A stretch of 64,000 nucleotides of DNA from Protea cynaroides (taxonomy: Eukaryota; Streptophyta; Magnoliopsida; Proteales; Proteaceae). Below, one piece after another: positions 20,965 through 31,554 of this stretch. Made by a program: the position numbers and the translations under genes. A model generated the notes under the pieces. The model was not told the origin of the DNA and searched no databases. It was given only the letters and a program-made list of their open reading frames with translations. The stretch's first letter is position 1. Each line of letters begins with the position of its first letter. The stretch covers positions 86,197,574 through 86,261,573 of the forward strand of contig CM053273.1 of assembly GCA_028583415.1 (NCBI GenBank), read 5' to 3'.

Positions 20965-23900
20965 ATTAAAGGGAATTGGTTACAATTACATGTTATAGCA
21001 ACCCTTATTACATTTAGATATGCCCATTTTGTATTGGTTGCGTTTTCAATTTTCCATACCGTTATCGTATTGGTTTGATATGGTTTCTATTTGATATCAT
21101 ATACGGTTTTTATTTGATATATATATACGGTTTCTTATCTAGTAAATTTATAGTTTAATATAAAATTTGGTGTATAAGAGAAAAAGCTGTATAAATCTAT
21201 ATTGTATTTATTTGGTATGGATCGAATGATTCAGCCCATAATATTGATGCTGTACCGTACCGGTTTCGATTATATTTTTTCATACCGTTACTGTATGGAT
21301 TCTAATTTCAGTAAGATTTGATATGCTTTCAGTATACAGTATGGGTACCGATAAATAGGGTCCTCGTGAGCTTTGACAGTTGGACCCCAATTGGTCAGAG
21401 CAATGGACATGAAACGAACCTATCTGTTGGCTATATATATGATACCAGCTAACGAAAGCACTACACACAACATTTTCCAAACCCCCAATTGTTGCGGGTA
21501 TAACTATTTTCTTAACAAAAGGACACTTAGGGGCACATCTTGCATTATCCACAAATATCGAAAGATTCATAACCATTCATCACAATTTCGGACTTATAAT
21601 GCAAAGGTGTGCGGTCCCCCACCAGATCCCTATAATTTAGACCATCGAAATCTCGAAATTAATCCATCTTTTATCAATTCTTACTTTTTATTGCTTGTCA
21701 CTGAGAGTCGTGACTTAAATATCAAAATGACCCTTTAAACCAAACCTCCTACCAGTCTTGTATTTTCTTCTTATCATCTTCAAGTACAACCCACCTCAGA
21801 TTCTAGTAGTACCAAAAGTATTAATGTCCCAAGAGATTTATTGAGATTCATGAGGATGGAGTGAAGCTCTCAGAGTTAGAAAGTAACCGCAGCTGCTATA
21901 ACCCTGCGGGTTCCTTGTCCAAAGCATAACACAGTGGGATCCCACAAAGGGTCACCCTTTAAGGTCCCTTTCAGCCAATTTAACAGCTTTAAATGGAAGC
22001 GCGTGCTTGCTTTTCCATCCATCGAGTATATTATCACTATTAAATTAACAGGAAAAGTAAAATTTCCTTTCTATTTTCATATGTGGGGGATGGGAAATGC
22101 CCTTGAAAGCTCAAAAGTCAAAGAACCGAAATCTCATAGCTTTTCAAAGTTCCCAAACACAATTCAATGCAATAGCTAATGCCTAGTTATCAAAAGAAGA
22201 AAAAGTGGATTAGATTAGATGCCATGATTCCAAATCATAAGTTCTTATTATAATCAAAAGAAGTCCCTTAAATAAATACACAATGAAATTTTTGTAACAA
22301 ATATTCTCCAACCTTTGATTGAATGGTGTCTATCTCTACTTGTTTCAGAAAAGCCATTAATGGAGTTAGTTTGAACAAGTAAGATAATCTTGGCAATGGA
22401 GTTGTTTGTGCGACTGTTGTAAAACTGATATTCTGTGTCTCTATTTATCACGTTTGGTGGGAGAAGAATTTAGACAGATGATCATCATCTTCTCATACTT
22501 AGAATTAGATCATTAATTCCACTAGTTTCCAAACCAAATCCTAGATCTCCATCCTGAATGTTTCAGATTTAGATTTTGTGATGGCCTTAAGCCTAAGCCC
22601 CCTCGGCTTTGTATTTTAGCCTTTTGAATCCCCTTTGAGAACTTGTATCTGTTCTTTTTTTTTTTTCTTTTTTCCTGTTCTTAATATATTCTATTCATTT
22701 AAGAAAATCTTTGCAATTGTCTTTGTCGAATCCATTATTTCTTTATCAATGAAGAGGCTTGCAGATGATTCCCTTTGTCCCTTACAGAAGATCATAGGGA
22801 CCAAGTTCCAAATGTAAGACATTTATAGAAAAATCTTAAGAAAAACGAGCCTGTCTGAATGAAACAAGGATTGTTATAATATGTAATTGTAATTAAGTCT
22901 TTTAATGATTAAAAAAAAAAAGTTTCTTTAATGTATATTCATTGGATTATCATGGAAACCTCAATATTCAACGGAACGATTTTGTTATTTCATTTGGGGA
23001 TTGAAGCAAATTTAATGGTGAAAAATCTTGCTACGTAGAGAATTTATTGATCCAAAAATGAAAACACAACAAGCTGGACCCTCGCAAAAGATCTAGGTAA
23101 AACAACACAACAGAACAACAACAACAATTGGAGCTAGGTTACAATATAACTAAAGCCCAGGAAAAAGAAGAAAACAACCGCTACATAACATACTCATTCT
23201 TTAACATTTTAGAGTCGACTAAAAGGAGTATGAATGCATGTACTCCTTCTCTGAAAAACCGGAGAAGTACTGTATCCCCATCACACAGTGAAGGATGCGA
23301 AAAATTACAATTATTATCCTCCCAACATGAGAATCCATTATTAGAAGTTAAGATTGAACCTTCATTGTCCAAAAAATCACTAACGAATCATTGATTTAAA
23401 AACGACTTCAGCATTTCTAGGATCACTGATTGTTTTTATGAACAAAGTCTACCATGTCTTTGTCTTAACAAGTTGGTATTCTTTTGTTTAATGTATATAA
23501 TTAATTGAATATGCCTCGAGATAAGAAAGAATGGTCAGTCATGATCACACTCATGCTGGAGGATCTTGTTAAAGAAAATACCAGTGATATCAGTCATACA
23601 AGGAAAAGGGAATTATGATTACTAAATGATCATAAACTAAAGTATATTGTTAATTTTATCAAAATTCGGATGAAAAGGGTCTCGGGCAAATGGTTCCTGT
23701 GAGGAGGTTTCATTTTCTAAATAAAAAATTGCAAGGAAAGTGGATTTTTTTAAGCACAAATATGTTAAGGCCACATGATTTACTTCCAAGTCATATCTTT
23801 GCCTTAGACAAGATGAACTAGTTCATCTTTTCAATTAGTATACCAAGAAAGAATTCATAGATTTAATGGGGATGTTTGGCTGCAGTTGTTGCTTCATTCA

Positions 23901-23965
23901 TCTTTTTACCAGAAATGAAAGAAGCTCTTCGTTTTGGAGGAGAAACTTAAGAATGGATTGAATAA
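20965..23965. other. Gene-free stretch
   Basis: AT-rich non-coding DNA. The part at 21040-21360 is rich in taccggtttcgat and catacggtt words, like decayed MITE interiors. No open frame with a recognisable domain was found. Confidence 0.55.
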
Positions 23966-23971
23966 TTAATT

Positions 23972-24661
23972 AGGTAAATTACATCAAAGGTATACTTAAT
24001 AAATGTTTTGACAAATCACATCATAGGTATCTCATGTTTAAAAGATCATATTTGAGGTATTATACATTTTATATATGGTATGTTTGGGGTATCTCATGTC
24101 TCATACTTGTTACGCTTGATTACTATCTATTTTCATATTTTCAATTTTATTTTGTTTGCATCTCCTTCGTCGCACACTTCCACTCCTTTCTCCGATAAAC
24201 CATTCTCCTCTGCTTGCCGAAGCTCTAGTAGATGCATTGCTTCCAGCACTGTTCGTGCACATCATAGAGAATCCTCCAGCCGCTCACACTGATAACCCAA
24301 AGCAGTAGAATGAGAAAACGATTGAATCGGTAGAAGCAAAAACATCACCTAGTAACCTTCCAATTTGTGAAACTGGCCGAGCCCACCGTATTTTTCGAAA
24401 TTTGCACTACCACTGCCATTTTTGCCGGTTAAGAGCACCATACCTTGGATTTCATGTGGGGTTGGCCAGCCATGTTAGTAGAAAGACGAAGAGCACGCAG
24501 AGGGAGCGGAGGTTAGGATACTCTTCGATCGGAAGAGGAATATGTAATGGTAGAGTTAATGTCGAAAATATGAAATGAGGTGCCTCAATTGTCATTTTGA
24601 AATGTGGAAAACCTTTGGTATGATTTGTCAAATGTTGAATACATCCTTGTGTAATTTGCCT
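23972..24661. mobile_element. TIR element (690 bp), superfamily uncertain
   Basis: The left end aggtaaattacatcaaagg is mirrored by ccttgtgtaatttgcct at the right. The inverted similarity extends about 55 bp (tttgacaaatcacatc against tatgatttgtcaaa). It has no transposase frame, and I found no matching target duplication, so the exact limits may be a few bases off. The interior contains a more GC-rich segment (24180-24440) that may be captured or foreign sequence. Confidence 0.6.
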
Positions 24662-24667
24662 CTCTGA

Positions 24668-25214
24668 GTATTTTGGAGTAGGAACTAATTTTTCAACAGA
24701 AATGCAGGCTGCTCTTAGGGGCATTCAAGAAGCATGGCGAATGGGGATAACTAACATTTGGATGGAGTTTGATTTGAAAACTGTTGTCAAGAGCTTTTGG
24801 ATTTACATCGTCTCCTCCCAGTGGTTCTGGGAGGACAGTGGCAACCTATCCCGGATGGTTGCCACGTGGCTCTCGGTGAATCCGAGACCCATGTCCGAGC
24901 CGACACCCTCTGTCGGCTTGGCTTGTCGGCTGGGTGTTGGCTCGGACGTGGGTCTCGGATTCACCGAGAGCCACGTGGCAACCATCCGGGATAGGTTGCC
25001 ACTGTCCTCCCAGACCACTGAGAGGAGAGGATGCGGATCCAAGAGCTTTTGGAGCAACCAAATACCATGGAGATTTTTGCAGTTATGGAGGTCTTTAAAA
25101 CCGAAATTGGCAAGGATGAGAATTCAGATTACCCATGTCTTCAGAGAGGGTAACCCGGTAGTTGATAAACTCTCTAAGCGGACTGCCACTGATTGTACCT
25201 CCCAAACCTGGTAG
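24668..25214 (+). pseudogene. LINE RNase H-like domain interrupted in frame by a MITE
   Basis: The coding part reads GVGTNFSTEMQAALRGIQEA and NIWMEFDLKTVVKSFW, then, after the insertion, SNQIPWRFLQLWRSL, HVFREGNPVVDKLSKRTAT. These are successive RNase H-like motifs with catalytic Glu (TEMQ), Asp (FDLK) and Asp (VVDK) visible. A hairpin MITE at 24799-25040 duplicated the ten bases coding for part of KSFW. The total addition is 252 bp, a multiple of three, and it contains no stop in this frame, so the open frame runs straight through. Reverse transcriptase is absent upstream, so this is a truncated LINE, not a gene. Confidence 0.75.
24799..25040. mobile_element. 242-bp palindromic MULE-type MITE
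   Basis: The element runs ggatttacatcgtctcc to ggagaggatgcggatcc and is almost wholly palindromic: the arms of about 110 bp (gacagtggcaacctatcccg, ggttgccacgtggctctcgg, tgaatccgagaccca) pair with very few mismatches around a short centre near 24915. The 10-bp duplication aagagctttt lies at 24789-24798 and 25041-25050. TSD size and hairpin form fit Mutator-derived MITEs. The high arm identity suggests a recent insertion. Confidence 0.88.
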
Positions 25215-26530
25215 GGCTGTCCGAATTGTGTTTCTGGGGTTGTTGTCTCGGCATCCTAGATTCAGTTTTTGTTTTCTATTTTATTTCGGTCTCTATTGGG
25301 TTCTGTTGATGACAATGTCAAAAGTGGGGTATAACCAATAAATGAAGTACATTTTTTCTTAATTTTCTTAACTCTATTTTGCTGATATATATATATATAA
25401 CGACCATGGACATACAATGGATACAAGTCAGGGATGGAGAGGTTTAACACTATTCCTTGTTGGCAAGGCCATTTGGATCGGGATACTGATCCCGTGCAGC
25501 ATGGCGAGTCATGGGATTGGAACAGCTGGGGGCTGACGTGGAACCAATTGGTGAGATTAAAGATTTAAGACAAATGTAAAATGGGGACATAATGAACAAG
25601 GTGGGATCCTAACACATGCAAATAAACCAAGGATTCTTTGTCTTTCTCTCTGTTTTATCATTTTCTTTTTTTGAATTTCATTGATACAAATAAGAATTAC
25701 AATCTGTATGATTTTATACAAGATTCCATCGAAAAAGATTCTCCTCTTGTCTAGTCTTTTCAGTCATGATTTAATGATTAGAGTTTACCAGGCATGCATA
25801 CCGAAGTATTGATATGCACACCAAATGAACTCTAATTGTTGGATCACATCTGGATTCACTCCAATTAGGGATGTAAATTGATCGAATTCTAGTGGATACA
25901 CCACTCTTCGAATTTGTATTCATTTACCGACTATCCTATCCAAATCCGATCTGAAATCTACCAGATGTATAGAAACTAAATTCGAATTCGAATTTTAACG
26001 GGATGTCCTCGTAGAATCCAATTCGAATCCGAAAAATAGAATTATAATACAAATTGCAAGGAAAATAAAAGAAAATCCTAATTTAAAACAAATGTATTGC
26101 ATATCCCAATAAAATAAGAGACAAATGATTATATAAACATTAACGTTATATATGTCTTAACACTCCACAACCTAAATTTATATGCGTCTTAACACTAGGG
26201 TAAACAAAGCATCAAATCCGTTTGACTGATATCTGAATTTGCATTCAGATCCAACCCCATCCTCCAAATTCGATTCCAAATCCAATTGTTCAAATTTAGA
26301 TTCCTAAATACATAGGAATTCAAATAAAATCCGGATTTTCGATTATTCATTTTTGTATGATTTTTTCCCAAATATCTCCCGTTGTTGGAGACAGTTTCAA
26401 TGGAATCATATTGAGACGTCACGAGACTCTCGTTACTGCATCGTCTAAAAAAAGACAGAATGTATGCAGCCTTATCCCCACAACATGGAGAAACTATTTT
26501 CATATTTCAAACCTGAAGAATCATACTTCA
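25215..26530. other. Gene-free stretch upstream of the host gene
   Basis: A (TA)n run lies at 25386-25400. The region 25866-26350 (tagggatgtaaattgatcg, aattcgaattcgaatttt) looks like a decayed MITE. No coding sequence is recognised. The promoter of the downstream gene should lie in the last few hundred bases. Confidence 0.45.
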
Positions 26531-26534
26531 TGTG

Positions 26535-26544
26535 TATATATAAA
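26535..26544 (+). promoter_or_regulatory. Candidate TATA box of the SPARK-domain gene
   Basis: The word tatatataaa lies about 300 bases upstream of the chosen start codon. A CT-rich stretch (26750-26763) typical of plant 5' leaders lies between them. The position is plausible, but AT-rich words of this kind are common in this window. Confidence 0.3.
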
Positions 26545-26837
26545 TGAAAATTTAACTTTCTATTGCATATTAATGATTTCTTCATCAAACTAAGTCTTAA
26601 GTCACTGTAAATCCAAGAAGGGCCCAGGGATTCCTTTTCAATCCGACCCAACATTCCAAAAAGAACCAAAAACCATCCACAGAAAAAATATTACTCATTT
26701 CTTTTCTTGGTTTATGCGCGCTCCCTCGCGCAAAAAGCTTCATGCCCGGTCTCTCTCTCTCTCTGGCCTCCATTAACATTGCAGTATCTGTGGCTGTTCT
26801 TGTTCTCAGCACACACAAAGCAGCAGCATTCAAAGAA

Positions 26838-28195
26838 ATGTCTTCAAATCATCCTCTCCAAGGAGTCTTCTTTTTGTTCTTCCTACTACCAGCAGCTCTG
26901 TCTGCTCTACCAAGAATGCCAGAACCAGACCCAGCCTTGATCCAGCCATTCACCCCAACCCCATCTCATCCAGCCACAGTCCCAGCTTTCCCCGAACAAT
27001 CCGATCTAGCAGGCTGTCCTCTCGACCTCCCTGACGAGCTTTTCCAAGCTCTGACCCACGCTTGCGGTGCTTCTAATGGAAATAACCCAAATACAACCAC
27101 AGGACTGAGACGGAGCCGCTGCTGCCCCGTGATGGCATCCTGGCTATACTCTGCTTTCTCTGCCACAGCCCTTCGAAGGGCAGGCAAGAACAGGATGAAC
27201 ACCCAACCTTACGACATGCCTGTACTGCCTGATGATTCAGAGACCTGCGTGGGAAACCTGGAGAACGCGTTGCAGGAGAAGGGAATCAAGCTGCTTCAGC
27301 CCAACGAAACTTGCGACCTTGTCTATTGCTATTGTGGTATAAGGCTTCAACCCTTAAGCTGTCCTGAGGCATTCTCGGTTTCCAAAGAGGGGAAACTGGT
27401 TGGAGGTGAAAATGTGAAGCTCCTTGAGAAGGATTGCTTGAGCAGCAACAATGGCTTCTCTAATCTCGCTGGTTGTTCCAAGTGCTTGAATTCACTTTAC
27501 CAGGTAATTAATCCTCCCAAATCGATCGTGATAACTGTAAGGAATGAGAATCTGGGGAGTTAAGAAACGAACCCATGATGAAATTTTCCATTTCCATTTC
27601 CATTTTTTCTAAAATACCCATCTCCCAAATCGATCGAGATAACTGTATGGAATGAGAATCTGGGGAGTGAAGAGATGAACCCATGATGAAATTTTCTATT
27701 TCTTCTTCCATTTCTTCTAAAATACCCATCTCCCAAATCCATGGTTGATAATTGGGAAAGTTTCAGAGTTTATCAATTTGATAGTAGCAATTATCAATCA
27801 GGGTCGTCATCAATGAACCCAGTTGATTTTATGATTATCCATTGTTTAATTTGTGGCAGCTGAACGAGGAGAAGAGTGTGAATTCCAGTGAAGTAGATAG
27901 GAAGAGGAAGATGCATAACAAGGACTGTGAGCTGATGGGTGTAACGTGGCTGCTCGCCAAGAACAGAACAGCTTACATCTCAACGGTGACTGGGGTCCTT
28001 CGAGCTCTCATGATGAATACTGATGGCTCTGATCCAAAATCATGCAGTCTGAGGAGAGATGGGATGCCTTTGGCCGTTGATTCTACTGAGTTGGATAGTC
28101 TGTCTTCCTCCACCATCAGCCTTTTTTCTCCCGTCTGGCTTACCATTGCTTTGGTTTCTCTCTCTGCTTTCTTTTCCATGAGGTTTGAAGTTTGA
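26838..28195 (+). CDS. SPARK-domain GPI-anchored protein, At4g28100-like (2 exons)
   Basis: Exon 1 is 26838-27503 and exon 2 is 27860-28195, joined in phase 0 over a GT-AG intron (cag/gtaatt ... ggcag/ctg). The product has 333 residues, near the usual size of the family. Residues 1-23 (MSSNHPLQGVFFLFFLLPAA) look like a signal peptide. A Pro-rich linker follows to about residue 57. The SPARK domain then shows its Cys pattern in GCPLDLPDELF, SRCCPVMASWLYSA, CDLVYCYCGIRL, CPEAF and GCSKCLNSLYQ, and continues in exon 2 with KDCELMGVTWLLAKNRTAYI. The C-terminus is hydrophobic (LFSPVWLTIALVSLSAFF), as for a GPI-attachment signal, after a Ser-rich stretch. An in-frame ATG at 26742 would add 32 residues; I prefer 26838 because it gives a standard signal peptide. 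The function of the family is unknown; a cell-surface role is inferred from the anchor. Confidence 0.9.
27514..27739. repeat. 108-bp tandem duplication inside the intron
   Basis: The unit ctcccaaatcgatcg begins at 27514 and 27622, and a third start of ten bases lies at 27730. Both full units continue through gaatgagaatctggggagt and acccatgatgaaatttt to aaaatacccat. The differences are few. The duplication lies wholly in the 356-bp intron of the SPARK-domain gene, just behind the 5' splice site, and spares both splice sites. Confidence 0.9.
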
Positions 28196-28315
28196 ATAGC
28201 TCAAATTAGTTCTGTAATTGCTTAGGGATTAGGGTTTTTTTTTCTTCCTATTGTCATGTCCCGATCTATCCTGTGTGTATTATTGTCATCTTCTTCTTTT
28301 CTGCTGTTCTTCAAA

Positions 28316-28337
28316 AAAAAAAAAAAAAAAAAAAAAA
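28316..28337. repeat. Poly-A run downstream of the host gene
   Basis: A run of about 22 A lies 120 bases after the stop codon. The gene keeps its intron, so this is not the tail of a processed copy. It may be a simple repeat or the end of an unrecognised small retroposon. Confidence 0.6.
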
Positions 28338-29115
28338 TTCTGATGTATCTTTTATCTTATCTTTGATGGATGAAATTGTAATTTTAATTGTAGTTTATTT
28401 GTGATTTAGAAATGGGAATTTGTTTAATTTTAATGAAAATTGTTTTTATTTTTTGGGAAGGGATATGCTACCGTGCATCATGGGAACTATTTATATCTTG
28501 AATGGTTGTCAATATTCTTTGGTATGATTCCTATTTGATTTAAGGGAATGATTTCGATTTGGGAGCTGTCTGGTACTTTGGTATGATTTTTATTTCCTTA
28601 TTTAGGATAAACAGAAACAAAAGAAGCAAAATAGACAACCATGTGGGTGGATTGGGATATATTTTGTCGTGATCATCACGGGGTTGCTCTATTTGCAATG
28701 TCAAAACTGCATTATTGACTCCCTATCTAGGGAGGTCTTATCGTTAATACGTATAACTATTTTATTTTCATTAGATAAATCATCGCCTCTTAGGCTTCTT
28801 CGATTGATTCTACCATAGAAGCCAACGATAAACAATAATTCCCCCCAACACAGTTTACAACTTTCATGTAACACGAAGCAGAGGACACATTATGTCAGGA
28901 ATTGAATTTTTTTTTTTTTTTTTTTTTGGTAGGTAGTCCAGAATTGAATTCATTCCCCCTTGTGAGAAGTTTTCACATTTTGATTGAATTATTTCATCTT
29001 TGTCAATGTTTATCTCTACTAATGTTTGGTTTTTGTTCAAATGACCAACTCTGGTTTGGTGAGGTCTCAGCTGATAAAATTCTGTGAATGAGACATGTCA
29101 TAAAACAAGGAGATG
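28338..29115. other. Gene-free stretch
   Basis: AT-rich sequence with a poly-T run at 28907-28927. No recognisable gene. Confidence 0.6.
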
Positions 29116-29123
29116 TGTAGCAT

Positions 29124-29512
29124 TAGGGTTACAATAGGGTCGGGTTGGGCCGAGAAATTTAAAACCTTAGCCCAAACCTGAGCTCTTTTAGCTGGATCCA
29201 ACCCAGCTCAAGGGCCGAAAAATCCAACTTGATCCACCCTCAGGGCTGGGCCGGACTAACCATAATTGACCCTGACCATGGAAAGGGAGAAGGGAGATGC
29301 AGGGTTTGGGTCAGGCTGAGAAGAGGAAAGAACACGAGGAGGCAGAAAAAGAAGAAGACAAAGAAGACGACAAGGCCTGACTAGGGTTGAGGCTTTTGGC
29401 TAATTCCGGCCAGCCTTGACTCAGAGGTGATCAAGGTATCTCAGTCCGGCCTGTTCCAGCTCAGGACGGATTTGAGCAAGCTCGGGCTGACTGGGCAAAA
29501 CTTGCAACCCTA
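29124..29512. mobile_element. hAT-type MITE, 389 bp
   Basis: The ends tagggttacaa and ttgcaacccta are inverted repeats with one mismatch. They are flanked by tgtagcat (29116-29123) and tgtaccat (29513-29520), an 8-bp duplication with one mismatch. The interior is rich in gggccgaaa and ggcctgac words in opposing orientation. No transposase is encoded. It is 0.9 kb downstream of the host gene. Confidence 0.85.
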
Positions 29513-29847
29513 TGTACCATCATGTAGATGTTTGAATACTCTATGAGAAGTTGATTTTCTCAAAATTTTTAGCATTTGAGATGTGGAATCTCTTACCATA
29601 TGGTGTCTTACTTTTCAACTTTCATAGACATGAAAGCCAGTTTATGAAATAAAATGACCTACTTTCTTGCCTATTTCTAATAATGCATGAAGTTTGTGAG
29701 TTTTTATGAGGTAGATACAATTCATGATTTTGTTTCCTACCTATGTCATACATGTTTATTTCTCTTAAACTCAATTTGTTGAATCATTTCTTCTAGGCCC
29801 ACTATAAATAAGAACCCAAGCCCAACATAGCAACAATGAGAAATTTG

Positions 29848-30100
29848 TATATGCTATGTTTATTCTGACGTAAAAATTTACCATAAATGTTCACGTATAA
29901 CATTTTATATGTAAAAAAAGAAAAAAAAAATTCAGTATTTATTTCCAAGAGGTAAAATATATCGGTCTCTAAGGGATGGAAAAAAAAAATTCATCTTTCC
30001 TTTACCTATTGGAAACAAGCATTGAAATTTTTTTTTACATATAAAATATTATACATAAAATTTTACGGTAAAATTTTACGTCAAAACAAATGGAGCTATA
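29848..30100. mobile_element. TIR element of about 250 bp, superfamily uncertain
   Basis: The left arm tctgacgtaaaaatttacca and cgtataacattttatatgta is matched in inverted order on the right by tacatataaaatattatac and ggtaaaattttacgtcaaaa, giving about 70-bp imperfect TIRs. A flanking TA on both sides is compatible with a Tc1/mariner target, but TA is too common here to prove it. Confidence 0.6.
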
Positions 30101-30109
30101 AGGAAAAAA

Positions 30110-30455
30110 AAAACAATTGATTTTAATAAATTGTACAAAATGGATAACAATTCTTAATCAACCATATTTGATATTTATCTAAACTTGGAACATTACAAAA
30201 AAAAAAAAAAAAAAAAAAATACAACCACAGATGGATGTCTAAGTAAATATTATTTTTTCATTGAAATGAATGGATCCTTAAAGTTGCCAAATAAGATCTT
30301 TACTAGCCACCATCTTAAAAATGAGTTCAAGATGTTAAAGTACAAAAGGTAATGGAATGGAAATTACTATCTTATCTAAAACGAAAGGTTGTAAAATAAA
30401 ATTATCTTAACATAAATTAGGGATAGGGAAATAAGAAATGAATATAAAAGAAGAG
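30110..30455. other. Gene-free stretch with poly-A run
   Basis: AT-rich. A 23-base A run lies at 30196-30218. Nothing else is seen. Confidence 0.6.
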
Positions 30456-30460
30456 AAATT

Positions 30461-31540
30461 TATTAGAAAAAAATATTCTAGATGAATCTCAATGTCACTG
30501 TTAACCTCATACCAAAAATGAAAAATATATCACGAATATCATGTCACTTGTTTAATCTAAGAAATTAAGAAGAGTATGATACCTTTTTTGACGATTTGAA
30601 ACTTTCTTTTGTTGAAACACTCTACCTTTGACGAAGAACTCTTTCTTTTTGTTGAAAAACCTTTGATGATTATACAAACAAAACCACTTGATGTCCAAGG
30701 ATCTCACAAGCAATCAGGGTGCTCACCCCAGCTGGACAGGTATACCATATCTTGGTATTTTGAGTTTTTTCCTCCCCTTGCCTGTGTGACCTTGAGATGT
30801 TTTATATCTCTAGGGTGGAAATGACCAGCCATAAAGTCCAACCATAAGTGAGATGCTAGCCTCTTAATGCCATATCCAGATTGTCTTTTGGCATACCTTG
30901 ACAATTACCACAAGTGCCCCTAAATAATAAATAGGGACACAAAATACAAAACTGCCATTTTTCATAAAACCAAAAAATTTTTGCAAAGAAAAATAAAAAT
31001 AATATTTTATATTTATAAATAAAAAAATATTTGATGCAAAATCAAACACGATAACGTTATTCAAATTGGCAGTTTGTAGGTACGCGTACACTCTTATAAT
31101 TGTCAAGTCACTGGCAATGAACATTAGGCACTAAGGTCACCACTCAATGTACACGTGGTCTTATCATGAAGGACTTCACAGACCATATGTGCATTGACCA
31201 TCGAGAGACTAGTCCCCATGTCTCCCATAGTCTGAGTAATTTTGACTTGCACCCCTCAAACCTATCATGGTCCAATCAATGCCTATGTAAGCACATAGTG
31301 CATCATGATAGGTGCGGTCAAGCCAAGGACTACAAAGTGACTCATTTGAATAATCATCTGCAAAATCAATCTATTAATACAATAGACAAAAAACAATGGT
31401 ACCATATAACAAATTTATAAGCCACAAAACATGTAAGCCACATGTTACATATATTTACCTCAAAATAGAGATAGAGATGCCCAAAGAGAATACATAAAAA
31501 ATAACATAGTAAACCTGTGTTGGGCCACACAAATCCAACA
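30461..31540 (-). repeat. 3' LTR of the copia element
   Basis: The minus strand starts TGTTGGATTTGTGTGGCC at 31540 and ends ...AATA at 30461. It aligns along its whole length with 36675-37755. The open frames inside it (for example 31166-31420) are also present in the other LTR, and are not genes. Confidence 0.92.
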
Positions 31541-31554
31541 GTCTTCCACTTGGC

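Noticed and set aside
24797..25061. Four overlapping open frames on both strands
   Set aside because: They arise from the near-perfect palindrome of the MITE: each arm gives the same frame on both strands. They do not represent genes.
26838..28340. Processed (retroposed) copy, because of the A-run after the gene
   Set aside because: The gene retains a normal GT-AG intron in phase with the protein, and no flanking target duplication is visible.
31166..31420. 84-codon frame, repeated at 37379-37633
   Set aside because: It lies in both LTRs of the copia element and simply repeats with them; it has no known domain.
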